Below, piece after piece: positions 11,401 through 22,786 of a stretch of 64,000 nucleotides of DNA. The number at the start of each line of letters is the position of its first letter. Positions within the stretch are counted from its first letter, which is position 1. Both the position numbers and the translations under genes were made by a program. This DNA comes from Cryptomeria japonica (Eukaryota; Streptophyta; Pinopsida; Cupressales; Cupressaceae). The notes beneath the pieces are model-generated. The model did no database searches and had not been told where the DNA came from. It saw nothing but the letters and a program-made list of their open reading frames with translations. The stretch lies in assembly GCF_030272615.1 (NCBI RefSeq), contig NC_081411.1, positions 38,882,640 to 38,946,639 on the forward strand, in the 5' to 3' direction.

Positions 11401-12700
11401 GATAATACCATAACAATATGTTGTACCTCATTTAAGTGGTAAATTCAACAAAAGAATCTGAAAACTTATCTGCTAATTTGAAGTGTTAGTTTCACTTTCA
11501 GTTTGTTTATTTCAAGAATAGAAGTATAACTAACCTATGTGTTATACTCCATCTTATTTGTGTGGTAAAGCTTAAATAGTTAAATACTCATTGACTTATA
11601 TTTAATATTTACTTTAGTATGAATTTATAGCACACATCTTTCTCTTCTTGAATAACATACTTTGTATTTCCTTGATTGAAAAATAATGTGATCCTATCTA
11701 ATATGTATTACCCCTACAGTTCTCTAACCCTTTCAAATATCCCTCTTCTCTAACCCTATCACAGAGGGTTTTAAGGTAGTTAATTCACATCCAAGACAAT
11801 GTTAATTCAATATGACACACATCCCAATTGATTTTTATGTTCATTTCATCAAATTAGTCATTAAAAATGCACATGGAAGCACTGCCAATGTGACTTAGGT
11901 CTCACGATGCTCACCCTGACCATCCATTGCTCTATGGTACAGTGCCACCTAATGATGAATATTTTATTAATTTTATTAAGGTACACTCCCTATAACAACA
12001 GTAGAATAAGAAGGGGGCATCACATAATATACTCTATTCTAATGAAATCAACTGAAGTAACTTTAGAACACATTCCCAACATATATATGAAAGCAAAGAC
12101 ATTGAGAAAGCCACATTGAACAATTCTTCATATCTTAAAGATATATAACCCTATAACCAATTGATGAGGCATATATCACTTTGTTCAACCATTCATCATA
12201 CAAGACATGTAGAAAAGCCACATATAACCATTCAGAAAGCATGAAAAAGTATACAAAATACCAGTCATTAACCATTGATTTTTAAGTGAATTCAATCATA
12301 TTTATTGAAATAACCATTCATGAAGAAGACAAAGTGTTTTCTTAAATGAAATAATTGGATAAAATATCAATATGTTTGATTACAATTAGTCTGCACCATT
12401 GCTGACATTTTATTCAACAGGGATCAACAATATACATCTAGAGAAATTTTGTAATAGTACAAGCCTCCTATGGAGGCAGAGGTTGAGTATTTATATCACT
12501 TTTGTTTCCCCTAGCGCTCAGAGTAAGGGGAGGCAAATCCTTTCCATCATCTTTATTAGTTACGAAGGCAGAAACCTCCTTGTACCTCTGATTCCAGTAC
12601 TGAGTGCATTAGGAACAAACATATAGCATGATGTACATTTGGTCACTTATGATTTTGTTGCTTTTAGCGCACACCTCACACACTACCATCATGTGTCTCA
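11401..12700. other. No recognised gene
   Basis: AT-rich sequence between the ORF-X remnant and the minus-strand multi-exon pseudogene. The short frames at 11907-12119 and 12399-12626 have no supporting features. No LTR end, inverted repeat or tandem array was identified. Confidence 0.4.
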
Positions 12701-12711
12701 TTCACCATCTG

Positions 12712-13134
12712 TCATCTACACACTTCTAGCTCAAGGTCTGTATTCTTTTCATCGAAGTCCATTCCCTTATCATTGAATTTCATGCATTTCTTACTTAGTT
12801 CAGTGCATCTCCTTTTTAGTTTGGTGAATCTCCATTCAAGGTCAAAAACAATCCCCTTCAACCTTTCATTTTTAATGTGGCCTATTTAGACCTTTTGCAT
12901 TAATGATTCTACAAGCATGGCATCAAACTTCATTTTTTCCATCCCATCGTTCCATTTTGCAATGGGTGGTGGTGGTTATCATGTAGACTTCCATAAACCG
13001 TTGTCGAAGGTGAGAACATCGAGTGTCCCATTCACTTGTGATTTCATAGCAGGTGTTTCGTTCTTTGGAATAGATGTTTCAATGCCATTTTATTTTCTCG
13101 TCCCTTCTCTTCCCATTGCCATCCCTGCAAAAAA
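12712..13134 (-). pseudogene. Last recognised exon of the multi-exon pseudogene, coiled-coil-like
   Basis: A classic acceptor (T-rich tract, then TTTTTTGCAG) precedes MAMGREGTRK. The frame continues with stops to a charged helical segment (KLKRRCTELSKKCMKFNDKG) and ends near 12712 at a TGA. Four in-frame stops are present (after TRK, two after WKST, and after MQKV). Confidence 0.45.
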
Positions 13135-13983
13135 TACCAAAAAAGGAGTATCAGTACATAGATAGGAAAGACAACATGAAAAAATAAAGAAATAATAGAT
13201 TATGCCAACATGAAATGAACAGGTATCTATTGCATTTTTGCATGAATAACATTATGTAGAATACAAAAGTTAATGTGTTCACTAAATTGGGAACTTGAGT
13301 GATAGATTACTTGCCAATTGGGAACCCATGTTTTGGGAAGATAACTCCATCACTCACCACTTGCCATCCTACATCCAACTTATTACACATCTGCCATGAA
13401 ACTATAGCCCAAGTCTGTTGTTTTTTAATTAATTTTTTTTGTTATTTTTTGCTGTTAATTCATTTCAGATTCAGTGTCAAAAAAAGAACAATAATAGTGG
13501 TATATTGAACTTTTGTAACCCACAATGGAAAGAGTACGTGGTTCGCAATTTCAAATAAACATTCGTCTTGATTTGTATATGTAAAAGAGTTGCAAGAACC
13601 CTATTGCTACCGAATAACAAAACCTATGCATATACATAAGTAAGAGACCTTGAACAAAACTTAAAAAATAAATGACAATCATTGACTTTAATCTACCATC
13701 CAATATCATTATTAAAAATGTTGTGCACCAAAGACAAGTTTCTGAAGTTATTAAAGGGTAGTTCATGGTGTAGGATCACAATGAAACATTTCAACAAATC
13801 AAGCCTTTACAATTATGTTGCTTAAAATAGAAGTAAAGGTTTTAAATATAAGGTAAAGGCCATCTCAATATAGCATCTCCAAATCCCATCTGAATAGTCT
13901 ATCAATACTGATCTTCCACCATAGTATCTCCCTGTAAATATTAAGAAAGAGGAACAACAACACAAGTCAAAAAATATTATCAC

Positions 13984-14165
13984 CTTTGCTATCTAGATTG
14001 CACAATGGAGTTGACAACACCATAATATGCTATATGTTTCTTCTCATGCTTATGAAACTTAAGAGGGGTGATGCCAAGTGATCGTAGCCTCTGACTTACC
14101 TGTCTGATCACATGGTCGCATTCAACATCCTCTTTTTGTGGCTCGACACTTTTGCCAACTTTATC
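13984..14165 (-). pseudogene. Exon with a short basic segment, multi-exon pseudogene
   Basis: Follows an acceptor (GTGGCAG) and encodes DKVGKSVEPQKEDVECDHVI, then QVSQRLRSLGITPLKFHKHE, a basic stretch and a stop near the end (SIVQSR stop QR). It ends at donor GTGATAAT. A further acceptor (TTTACAG) at about 13931 opens a short block with MVEDQY then a stop. Role unknown. Confidence 0.45.
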
Positions 14166-14277
14166 CTGCCACATACAAATGACATAATACGAGTGCTTCC
14201 TATTTTATTCCATTGGAATAAGATAAACATTGGAATAAGAATATGGAGGAAGGGATCTTGTTATCTTCAAAACTTAC

Positions 14278-14567
14278 CACGGGTGGGGAATTGACCAGGT
14301 GTTCAATAGGCCACACTACCCACAAGTTTAGGGAATTTGACAAGACATCGGCGAAAGGACCTAGGAATTTGCATCAAAGACTTTCACAATGCAAAATTTA
14401 GCATATTCTTGTGGAACTTGAATAGTATGACATATTACACCCTTCTCCATCCCATCAACAATGCCTTCCCCAACCACTGCTCCATCGACTAGTAGCTGTA
14501 CTTCAACACCAACAACAATAGTGTGAGCATCTTCATTGGCACACTCTTCTTTGTCTTCTACAATTGC
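14278..14567 (-). pseudogene. V/G-rich domain exon ending in a WP motif
   Basis: Follows an acceptor (ATGTAG) and encodes AIVEDKEECANEDAHTIVVG then VEVQLLVDGAVVGEGIVDGM and HTIQVPQEYAKFCIVKVFDA. After one frameshift it continues to FPKLVGSVWPIEHLVNSPPV and a strong donor GTAAGT. The alternating beta-strand pattern and the terminal WP resemble the C-terminal module of plant En/Spm-associated proteins (by family memory, not by search). Confidence 0.5.
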
Positions 14568-14984
14568 CTACATCAGTAACAAGTGGATGCAGTCACTTAA
14601 ATAGAATTCTTTATAGTTGACCATCAAACATAGGCAAATCAATTTATGGGAATGTAATACAACAATACTGAAATAGTTGTCTGTCCTAGCATGTTTCCCC
14701 CATTGCGGTCACAGTCTGCATTTGTACATCCATCATCATTTCCCCCAAACTCTTTCTCAATGCTTTCTTCTATTGGATTATGATACAAAACCTAACACAT
14801 TGTACAGGAGTGTAAGTACACATTAAACCCATACACCTACGAACACTACTAGACCAAGGCTGATGAATTTTACACAACTAAGGAAATAACAAGAACACAA
14901 ATAACAGAAAGAAACCACAAGATAAAAATTGCTTTGTGGTATAACACTGTCTCTCACCACCTGTTATACACAATAAGATCCCAA

Positions 14985-15630
14985 TACCTGTTCATCTCTA
15001 CTCTTATCCTGCAATGTCTACCCCAATTCACTATACTCCTCTGCAATCTTCTCGCCATTCCATGCATTGAAATTTCCATTCGATGTTTCTTTCAACTTCT
15101 CCCTACAAATAGACTTCTAAGGTTTCTCATCCAATACCGTGATCGAATGCATAAAAAAAAGGGTTACTCTATATTATAACACACCATGTGATAATATACC
15201 AATACATTTCATGCACAATAGCACTGCATTACCTATTCATCTTTGCACCTATCCTCAAACCTCTCGCCCAGTTGAGGAGACTTCTCTACAATCATTTTGC
15301 CACTACATGCACTCAATTTTTCTATCATTGTCTCCTTAACCTTCTTTCCCCAAACAAATATCCGATATTTTGGATTTAGTTTTTGGGGAAAACTACACAC
15401 GGTGTCATCAGGAAAATGCATTATTTTTTAATTACTCCTATCATCCTTCATGTACCCCAATTCAGGAGACTGCTCCACAATCTTCTCACTACTGCATGTA
15501 CCCAATTTTTCATTCGACATATCCTTCCCCTTCTTCATCCAAACAGACTGATACCTAATAGATAACTGAGGTTTCTGACTTTATCTTTTGGCCACACTAC
15601 ATTTTGTGTCATCCAATACCACGGGACACT
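14985..15630 (-). pseudogene. Three tandem copies of one exon in the multi-exon pseudogene
   Basis: Three related coding blocks of about 40-60 residues sit at about 15427-15630, 15229-15415 and 14985-15150. They share the pattern (V)W-x-KK...EKL..CS...IVE.SP.LG...(D)R.KDE, for example KIVEQSPELGYMKDDRSN and MIVEKSPQLGERFEDRCKDE. The last two end just before donor-like GTAATG and GTATTG. The third copy (EKIAEEYSELG) is the most diverged. This looks like exon duplication rather than random repetition, because intron-like spacers are repeated along with coding parts (for example GATGACAC just upstream of the first two copies). Confidence 0.55.
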
Positions 15631-15764
15631 CCATTCTCCCTCAAAGGACCCCATCAAAATCAACCTACAATGACATGGACGAAATAGTCAACATACTACA
15701 CAATGTAGTGAAAAGCATACCATGCATTGAAAATACACATATGCACAGGCCAATAGATAGTCAC

Positions 15765-16135
15765 CTTCGATGATAAATGTGTGGCCTTATCTAAAGTTGG
15801 CCTTGTTTTTATTATGGCATTCTTCTTTTCTTGCTTCATCAACGAATCAGATGCAGGCTCATTCACTGGCACGTTTGTTTTAGGAATTGAAATTCGGCTT
15901 TTTTTCCACAGCATTCTTCTTTTTTTGGCTTCCTCGACAAATAAAATGCACCTTCGTTTGTTTTAGGATCTGAAGTGGCCTTGTCTTTTCTATGTCATTC
16001 TTATTTTCTTGATTCCCTAATGAAATAGATGTAGACTCATTCACTGGCATGTTTGTTTTGTGATTAGCCTTTGATGCCAAAACCTCCTTACCATGGGTTG
16101 CACTATCACTTAATTCTCGGCAACAGGAAGGGATA
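15765..16135 (-). pseudogene. Exon of the multi-exon pseudogene with an internal duplication
   Basis: Two diverged copies of one segment lie in tandem, about 178 bp apart: TNMPVNESTSISLGNQENKN and TNVPVNEPASDSLMKQEKKN, each followed by a (K)TRP motif. The second ends DKATHLSSK at a donor GTGACT (15759-15764 as AGTCAC on the plus strand). Minus-strand frames of 60-70 codons cover both. Role unknown. Confidence 0.5.
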
Positions 16136-16208
16136 GCTCAATAAGACATTCTTTAGATGTTTAAAGGAATTTAGTAAATTGCAAAAAAATATGATCACTA
16201 AAAATTAC

Positions 16209-16372
16209 CTTTGTTGCAATATTCTTTCTTTCCAATAACTCTAAAATCTTCTTCCTTCTTGCCTCCCTAACCAGACTACTTTCATACATTCGGATTGCTT
16301 CCTTTATCTCTTCCTTCCCTTCGGTAGGAAGCTCATCACGTGTTTTCTTGCCATATTTCATGCACACCCAGT
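16209..16372 (-). pseudogene. Charged helical exon of the multi-exon pseudogene
   Basis: Encodes NWVCMKYGKKTRDELPTEGK followed by an R/K/E-rich helix with EARRKKILELLERKN. It ends ATK at a donor GTAATT. It is open throughout. Upstream on the minus strand (16380-16720) the frame is broken and exon borders are unclear. Confidence 0.45.
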
Positions 16373-16781
16373 TAGTGACACATCTTTTTTTATACTATGT
16401 CGTACACCTATTTGGTATTTTATATTATACTCCCTCTTTTTCAATTACATCAGTGATTTCTTCATATGATCCACGTTGCATTGTCCACTACTACATGGTT
16501 CACATCTGCGTTGTGCAACCCCCAATAATGGAAGTTTATGTTCTCTGGCTCTGTTCATATTAAGCCTCCCCAAATCCTAAAACTTATAGCCTCCATTGTG
16601 GGAACAATGATGGAAGAGACAAAAGTAGTGCAGCCTGCCATCAATATGTTCTCTTTTGTGATCAGCCTATTATTGTGCACAGCTAATAACGACAAAGCGT
16701 CACATTCAATTTTGCACTAATGAATGATTATAAAGATAATCCAAAATATAATAACTAATAGTAGACCTCCTCATTACTCAC

Positions 16782-17018
16782 CCCTCCTCCTTGTTCCTAT
16801 TCATGAGCGCTATCAGAATCACCTTGCTATTCAGTCTCCTGCTCTATGGTGACCTCTTGCTTGCTACGAACATCCCCTTTTTCACTCTCACCGCCTGGAG
16901 AATTAGTATAATAACCCTCATGTACATTGAAAATGGCCTCATTTTCCTCACTAGAAGAGCCACTATCATTATGTTGTTAAATCAAATCGAACACATCATT
17001 GATGCTTTTTCTACCCAT
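16782..17018 (-). pseudogene. First recognised exon of the multi-exon pseudogene
   Basis: Begins MGRKSINDVFDLI and continues through an acidic, serine-rich stretch (QHNDSGSSSEENEAIF) to EQGGG. Two in-frame stops replace what were probably glutamine codons (TAACAA and TAGCAA contexts). It ends at a strong donor, GTGAGT (16776-16781 on the plus strand as ACTCAC). The ATG at 17018 is a plausible start, but an upstream exon cannot be excluded. Confidence 0.45.
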
Positions 17019-17190
17019 ATATATATATCTACATTTCAACTTATAATTCCCAACTTCCAGCAACCATGCCATGCAATGATGGAAAAAAATACAATGCAAT
17101 GATAAATAATTACCATTGTAGTTGTGCAGTCACTTAGAAGTCGACTTGACAATGGGTTCAAAATTAGAGACATGACTCATGACTCATTCA

Positions 17191-17622
17191 GATTTGAATC
17201 CCCAACTAGTCATGACCTAAAAGCCCATCTCCTAACTCTTTTATATTTAGATCCCTGACTATTCCCACATCTGAAAGCCCAACTCAAGACACTTTTAGAT
17301 TTGATTCATCAACTAGTCATGGATATGAAAGCCCAATTCCCAAATCTTTCAGATTTGAAAGCCCAACTAGTTGCGCATCTGAAATCCCAACTCTTGACCC
17401 TTTTAGATTTGAATCCTCAACTAGTCCATGATGTGAAAGCCCAACTCTTAAATATTTCAGATTTGAATCCCCAACTGTTCGTGTATCTAAAAGCCCAACT
17501 CCTGACTCTTTCAAATTTAAGACCTTAGCTACTCCTGGATGTGAAAGCTCAACTCCTAAATCTTTCATATTTGAATGCCAAACTGGTCTTGCATATGAAA
17601 TCCCAACTCTCTCCTAGGTATA
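17191..17622. repeat. 54-bp (18-codon) tandem array, 8 units
   Basis: Units begin at 17191, 17244, 17298, 17352, 17406, 17460, 17514 and 17568: one spacing is 53 and the rest are exactly 54 bp. Core pattern: GATTTGAATCCCCAACTAGT, then a variable part and GAAAGCCCAACTCC. On the plus strand it reads as an 18-residue repeat, DLNPQL-x-VKAQLLTLS-like; on the minus strand as NLK...VGLSH-like. It lies just upstream (minus-strand sense) of the multi-exon pseudogene and may have belonged to it. Confidence 0.95.
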
Positions 17623-18879
17623 AAAATTGGATCTCGAGTCAGAAGCATTAAACATTGACAACACCAAGGTATACTACATGTTGCATAATCCATTAAAATT
17701 ACTTAACTTATAGGCAGGCCGATGTGACGTGTCACTAGGAGGCGAATGTGGCCAACTCTGAGGAGATCATCTACTTGTAGCTCCAGTAAACCATATATTC
17801 AAGATCAATAGTTTCCCTCAACCTTTTTCTCAATGTAGTTGACATGATTGAACTGAAAAAAAAAAAGGATGCAATTGATATTCTTCACACTATCAATAGC
17901 ACCACACATTCACCATAAATGACATAATCAACACACGATCAGTTATTCTCACATTGCAATATAAAGTCGGCATGTTGCTACGTTATGTAGAACCCAGCTA
18001 ACAGTTTAGCCATAAACTATTCATGACATTTCGCTATAGAACATTTTTTGTTGGAATTGCAATGAAATTATCAATATGATCCATCACTAACACTGTCAAA
18101 AAAGGTTCATGTGGTCTGCCCATCCAAAATACAACACAAAAACTAGACTTTGTTAAGGATTGATAAAGAAGGATGCAGAACACGGTTAATGCATCAGTTA
18201 CATCTAGTCTAGCTCCAAAATGGACCTTTCCTGCAACGTGTTAGTGACAAGTTAGTCAATCGCAGCCGCTAATTGAAAAATCGATGTAAAATGAGTGTGC
18301 AACAATTAAGATGGTCACTCTATGTCACACAATACACAAGGATGCATTACTATTAAGAAAGTCTTTGATGATAATTAATGGGTACATAGACCTCGAATTC
18401 ATTATTCGAAAGATACATGTCTTTTGAAATGAGTATCTATTCTAAAGATTCCATCTCTTTATTGATATGGGAATATTATTAATAACCTAGTCTTAAGTTC
18501 CCAAAAGAAAAAAAATACCATGAAGGATAGACATGCGAGGAGATCATCATGCCAACCAGAGACATCTAAAACAGAACCCCAAATAACATTTCAAATCGGA
18601 GTTGGATCATCAAACACATGTAGTTCTCAAACATCATGAACATCGATAATCTTGATATACAAATACACTAGGATGAACATAAACACTCTCATGAAAATTA
18701 GTATAATATATACAAATTTATAACACATAGTTGGCAAGAATAGGGATTTTAGATTCATATATTCAACACCAGTTTCATGACTCGGAGATTTGTAAATAAT
18801 AATCATACTACATTCAAGTTGGAAAATAGTATCTTATTGTCTAATATGGTGCATCTATAGCATAGAATATAAGGCATCA
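17623..18879. other. No recognised gene
   Basis: Nothing identifiable between the 54-bp array and the LINE. Contains a 10-base A run near 17857 and moderately AT-rich unique-looking sequence. Frames are short and stop-rich. Confidence 0.4.
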
Positions 18880-18928
18880 GCCAATTGCATTCTTCATTTT
18901 CATCATTATCAAATTTAGTAAAAGTGAA

Positions 18929-20261
18929 ATGGCGAGCAAAGGTGGTGAATTTGGCAGAGGCAGCGACAACAATAGACGTTTAACTGGTGACCAGGTGTTG
19001 GGACTCTGCTCCAAGGTAAGGGAGTCCAAAGGAAGATTAGGTCATGGGGCGATGAAGCTGATGAAGCCTTCACAATCGAAGCAATGAGGAACCAGAATGC
19101 CGGCAAGCGACCAACTCATGAGTCAACAACAAAGAAAGATCAGATCCCAAGCTGGCCATGGATTGTGGATGTACCTAATCTCGTGCAGGAAAGATATAGG
19201 GATCTAAGACCATAGAGGAAATTATATATTGGTCATCCCTACACAAATAGTAACCTTAGGCCAATAAACTCACAAGCATGGAAGAAGAATGGTTTTTCAC
19301 GGAGCAATGATGGTTGGTTTTGCAAAGAGAAGCTTCATTCTACTAAATTGGCACGTAATTGGAATTCAATTTTAAATGCTAATTCCTCTGTATCACAGAT
19401 AGAAATATCTAACATCCCTAATTGTCAGAGACAAGGTTTTAACCCTCCACTAGGTAATGGCCCTAAAAAGTATTGGAATAGGTGGTTTAGGCAAGATAGA
19501 ACTTCATGAGACAATTGCTCAGAGATATGGTGGTCCATTGCTCCAGCCAGAAATCAATGACCTAACATGGATCAAGTGGGGAAAAATGAACCTCGGTGAA
19601 GAAACCAACCATCAGTTTATCCAGAAATTCACAAACTGGTAAGGAAATTTTTGAGACCCACTATTATTTTGGATGATAACAAGATCAATTTGGCTAGGTC
19701 AAATCTTCAATATTACTATGTTTTTACTAAATGGGGTGGGGGTAAATGGTTAAGGGGAAATTTTGAGAAATGGTGTAGATCGCAATGGGGGGAGGACATT
19801 AACTTTAATATTCTCCTGGATGATTACTATCTTATTGAGTTTATAAAAAAAGAGGAGATATGGAATGCTAAAAATAAAGATCCTTATACTTTGGATGGGA
19901 TTGGAGTGCATATCATTGATTGGAAACCTAATTTCAATCCCCGGTTTCATCTCTTACCAGAAAGCACAGTCTAGTTAAGGCTATACAATTGCCCATCGGA
20001 CTATTGGTACATTGATATTATTAAAGACATTTGCAAAGAGCTTAGCACTTTTGTATCTGTCGATGATATTTTGGAGGATAGGGTTTGGGGTAGTTTTATC
20101 AAGATATGCATTAAAACTGACCAAATTTCTAGTATCCCACAAGAAGTCAAAATTATGGTTGTCGGTAAGGTATGGATTCAAAGGATCGACAGAGAAGATA
20201 AGTTGCACCTCTTCCCTAAGTGCTTCTCAAGGGAACATATTGGTCGTGAATGTGAATTTTT
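18929..20261 (+). pseudogene. LINE ORF1, N-terminal part (DUF4283-like RNA-binding gag)
   Basis: Starts MASKGGEFGRGSDNN and is broken by frameshifts up to 19650. From 19651 the frame contains the DUF4283-type region of plant L1 ORF1 proteins: YYYVFTKWGGGKWLRGNFEK, WNAKNKDPYTLDGIGVHIID, then in a second frame WGSFIKICIKTDQISSIPQE and a zinc-knuckle-like REHIGRECEF. ORF1 proteins bind LINE RNA and form the ribonucleoprotein. The sequence is cut at 20261 by the TGTTGG of the copia LTR. The rest of ORF1 lies at 35300-36006. Confidence 0.7.
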
Positions 20262-21102
20262 TGTTGGCATTTGAAGAGTATTGGTATTTTGCATAGAGAG
20301 TGCATTAATGATATGTTGTCATTAATGTCAATTGAACCACTAATGGTATTCATGATATTGCTGATATTGTTGATTTTGATATTGGCTAGTAAACAGTAAA
20401 AGAGTTTTGTGGAAGATGTTATAAACTAGTGAACCGATATAAAGACTTAAACCTTTCTATGTAATGTAACCTATAAAACCCTAACCGACCAAGTTTGTTG
20501 GTTTATTATCTGATAAGTGGTAATGATGGAGACATGTGTGATCATTTGATTGAGGATATATTCAAATTGTTTTGGCATGTTTGTTCTTTTCTAGGCAAGG
20601 AACAAGAAGGAGAAAAGTTGATTACATTTAAGGAACAGTGTGTGATGAGTTACAAAGTCTGATGAAGTGGTGATCATGGAGCAGTTGAAATTGTCTTGAA
20701 GAATGTGATGATATTGTCATGATTTCTAACGGTCAAGATTGTACAAACTTGTTTGTAATCTCAATGATGAGAATTAGGTTTTTGTTGTGTTACCGACCTA
20801 ATGGATTTCTATTTAAGGTCGATGAAGTTGTTTGTAAAGGTTGTTCGAAAGGTTGGTAGAAAACCTATTGAGTGTATAGTTGCCAAACCAGTGAATGAAT
20901 CCGCACTTTGAGTCAAGGCAGATTGAAGGTTATAGAAGGATCTGATCAGCAAAAGTAGTGTTATTTAGACAGATCAACAAAATTGTTGTTTTCTAACCAT
21001 TAGAGCAGAAGTTGAATCCCTTAACTGGGTGATCTTTAACAAGCTTGGTTACTCATTAAATCCTCTAAGAATGTGATCCATTAGCTTGGATTCTTAAATC
21101 CT
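20262..21102 (+). repeat. Copia 5' LTR, first part
   Basis: Starts TGTTGG and follows the 3' LTR at 33952 closely, including TTGTCATTAATGTCAA at 20316-20331 and ATGTAATGTAACC near 20459. It is cut after ATCCT (21098-21102), the target duplication of the gypsy insertion, and resumes at 28897. Confidence 0.85.
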
Positions 21103-22745
21103 TGGTGCAGGAGCACTTAGGACTTAGGTTTATAGATTTTTCTGAATTTTGACTTGTAGTAAACTTAGCCAAGCTAGGTATTGAATAAGGACTCTATGAG
21201 GGTCCAAGGGTGATTTTGATGAGTAAAATGTAGCCCTATATTGAGTTAGTTCTTCTTAGTTGTGCATTTTGTGCATAAGTAGTGGTTTGAGTAGGTAATT
21301 GATGTTCGTTGTCGTCAAAAGTTTCAAAAGTTGGTATAAGAATTAGGGAGGGTTAAAATAGTCTTATAAATGCTTCAAAAGTCATGAGTAATGATGTGGA
21401 ATAGGTTTCATAGGTTGAAAAGGCAAAAAGTGCAAAAAGTGCAAAATTGCAAAAAAGTTGTCATGACAACTTTTGAAAGTTGTCATGACATTTTTTGTCC
21501 TAAATTGCTTAGTGATGGAGTTAGGGATAGCCCAATTCCCTATAATTACTCCACATATGGGGAATACTATAAAGACTTTTTCTTTCATGGTTACCAAGGT
21601 TGGAGTCTTTGTTTTGTAAGATCAACAATCTGAAACTACTCATTTTTGGATTGTTTGACATCATTTTGGATTATTTTGCTCATATTATGAATACAAATGG
21701 ATTGAATCCATTGATCTAGTAATTAATTGAGTTTCTTTGGTGTTTTTTAGATTTTTTAGTTTCATTTCAAGTTTCGTAGCTAGGTTGTATTAATGTTTTC
21801 TTGGTTTTGTTTGCAAACAACCAGTTTTGGCTTGTAAATAGCATTTTTGAGTAAAATGGTTGCCCCATGAATTCCCTTTGTGCTACCATAATAGCCTATT
21901 GGGACATGGAAAGAAACCACTTTTATAGTGTACATATTCAGGGACAAGTTATGGAGATGAATTTTGATATGAATGTCACCTTGTTCTAGGCGAGTCCAGG
22001 AGCAACCCGACTAGAGGAGATAGGGTGAATTTGGAGTGCAAAGTGCAGAGGTGGATGCAAGACCACAATATAACCTTTTAGATGGTTCGATGAAGTTAAT
22101 ACAAAGTTTCTAATGAAAGGAGAATCCTTGATAACACCATTTTATTCCCAAACACAAACTTGACCAATCACTGTCAGTTAGGAGGCCTAGAAACCCTTCA
22201 AAACCCTCATTTTTGGGTTAGGGAATTATACGGTAGGTTGAGAGACCAAAAATACCTAAATCACTTTGGGATAGGTGTATCATTGAATAATATCAAACCT
22301 TGTTTTAGGTTCTTTTGGATCATTTTCCTCCAAGCCCTAGAAAGCCATATTTTCGAGGCCTAATTGGGGCTCATTCCTTGTAGCTCTTTTCTAGGCAAGA
22401 TGGTGAAATCGATAAAGAAGGAAATGAAAGTAAACCTCATTTGGACCCAAAAGGTATTCAAAACATGTTAGAAGCCACCTCCACACCTCTGTATCAACTC
22501 ACAATAGTAGGTAAAATTGACAAGTTGAAGCCAAGACAACCATAATGAGCACATGGGAAACATTGTAAATTGGTAGGGTTCCTAGTTGAACACTTGTATA
22601 AAACACCTTGAAATTGACAAGAAGCAAGCCCTAGAAGAGATTGAGAAGGACTTGGAGGTCTTAGAGCATATCTAGGCCTAGAGAGTTAGTGGAATTGAGC
22701 AACACCAACTAGGTGAAGTGTGAGCAAGCTAGGTGAACCCCATCA
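21103..22745 (+). repeat. Gypsy 5' LTR
   Basis: Begins TGGTGCAGGAGCACTTAGGA and ends CCCCATCA just before the primer-binding site. It carries a 16-bp palindrome AGTTGTCATGACAACT (21456-21471), a second partial copy (21478-21490) and a likely TATA box CTATAAAG (21567-21574). Both are also present in the 3' LTR. Confidence 0.95.
21567..21574 (+). promoter_or_regulatory. TATA box of the gypsy 5' LTR
   Basis: CTATAAAG lies about 95 bp after the palindrome pair. The equivalent CTATAAAA is in the 3' LTR at 27713-27720. Conservation in both LTRs and position inside the LTR suggest it is the core promoter for the element RNA; no transcript evidence is available. Confidence 0.5.
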
Positions 22746-22747
22746 AA

Positions 22748-22761
22748 TTGGTATCAAAGCC
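22748..22761 (+). promoter_or_regulatory. Primer-binding site of the gypsy element
   Basis: TTGGTATCAAAGCC starts two bases after the LTR end. It matches the plant initiator tRNA-Met type PBS (TGGTATCAGAGC) with one difference, so first-strand synthesis would have been primed by that tRNA. Confidence 0.85.
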
Positions 22762-22786
22762 TATAAGATTTGGGATAGGTGAGTAG

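Larger units (their letters stand above)
12712..17018 (-). pseudogene. Decayed multi-exon gene with duplicated exons, possibly transposon-associated
   Basis: Read on the minus strand, a series of coding blocks is separated by AT-rich gaps, and many block edges match splice consensus: GTGAGTAA after 16782, GTAATT after 16209, GTGACT after 15765, GTAAGT after 14278, GTGATAAT after 13984, and acceptors ending in CAG before 14165, 13931 and 13134. The blocks encode an acidic serine-rich N-terminus, a K/R/E-rich helical segment, several duplicated exons, a compact V/G-rich domain ending WPIEHLVNSPPV, and a charged, probably coiled-coil C-terminus. In-frame stops and one frameshift show it is no longer functional. 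The V/G-rich domain plus the WP motif recalls the C-terminal region of second-gene proteins of plant En/Spm (CACTA) elements; this is a resemblance only. No CACTA terminal repeats were found. It could equally be a host pseudogene. Confidence 0.5.

Noticed and set aside
16500-16700. zf-RVT-like fragment on the minus strand (NNRLITKENILMAG)
   Set aside because: A short resemblance to LINE zf-RVT; no cysteine pattern, and it lies between spliced exons.
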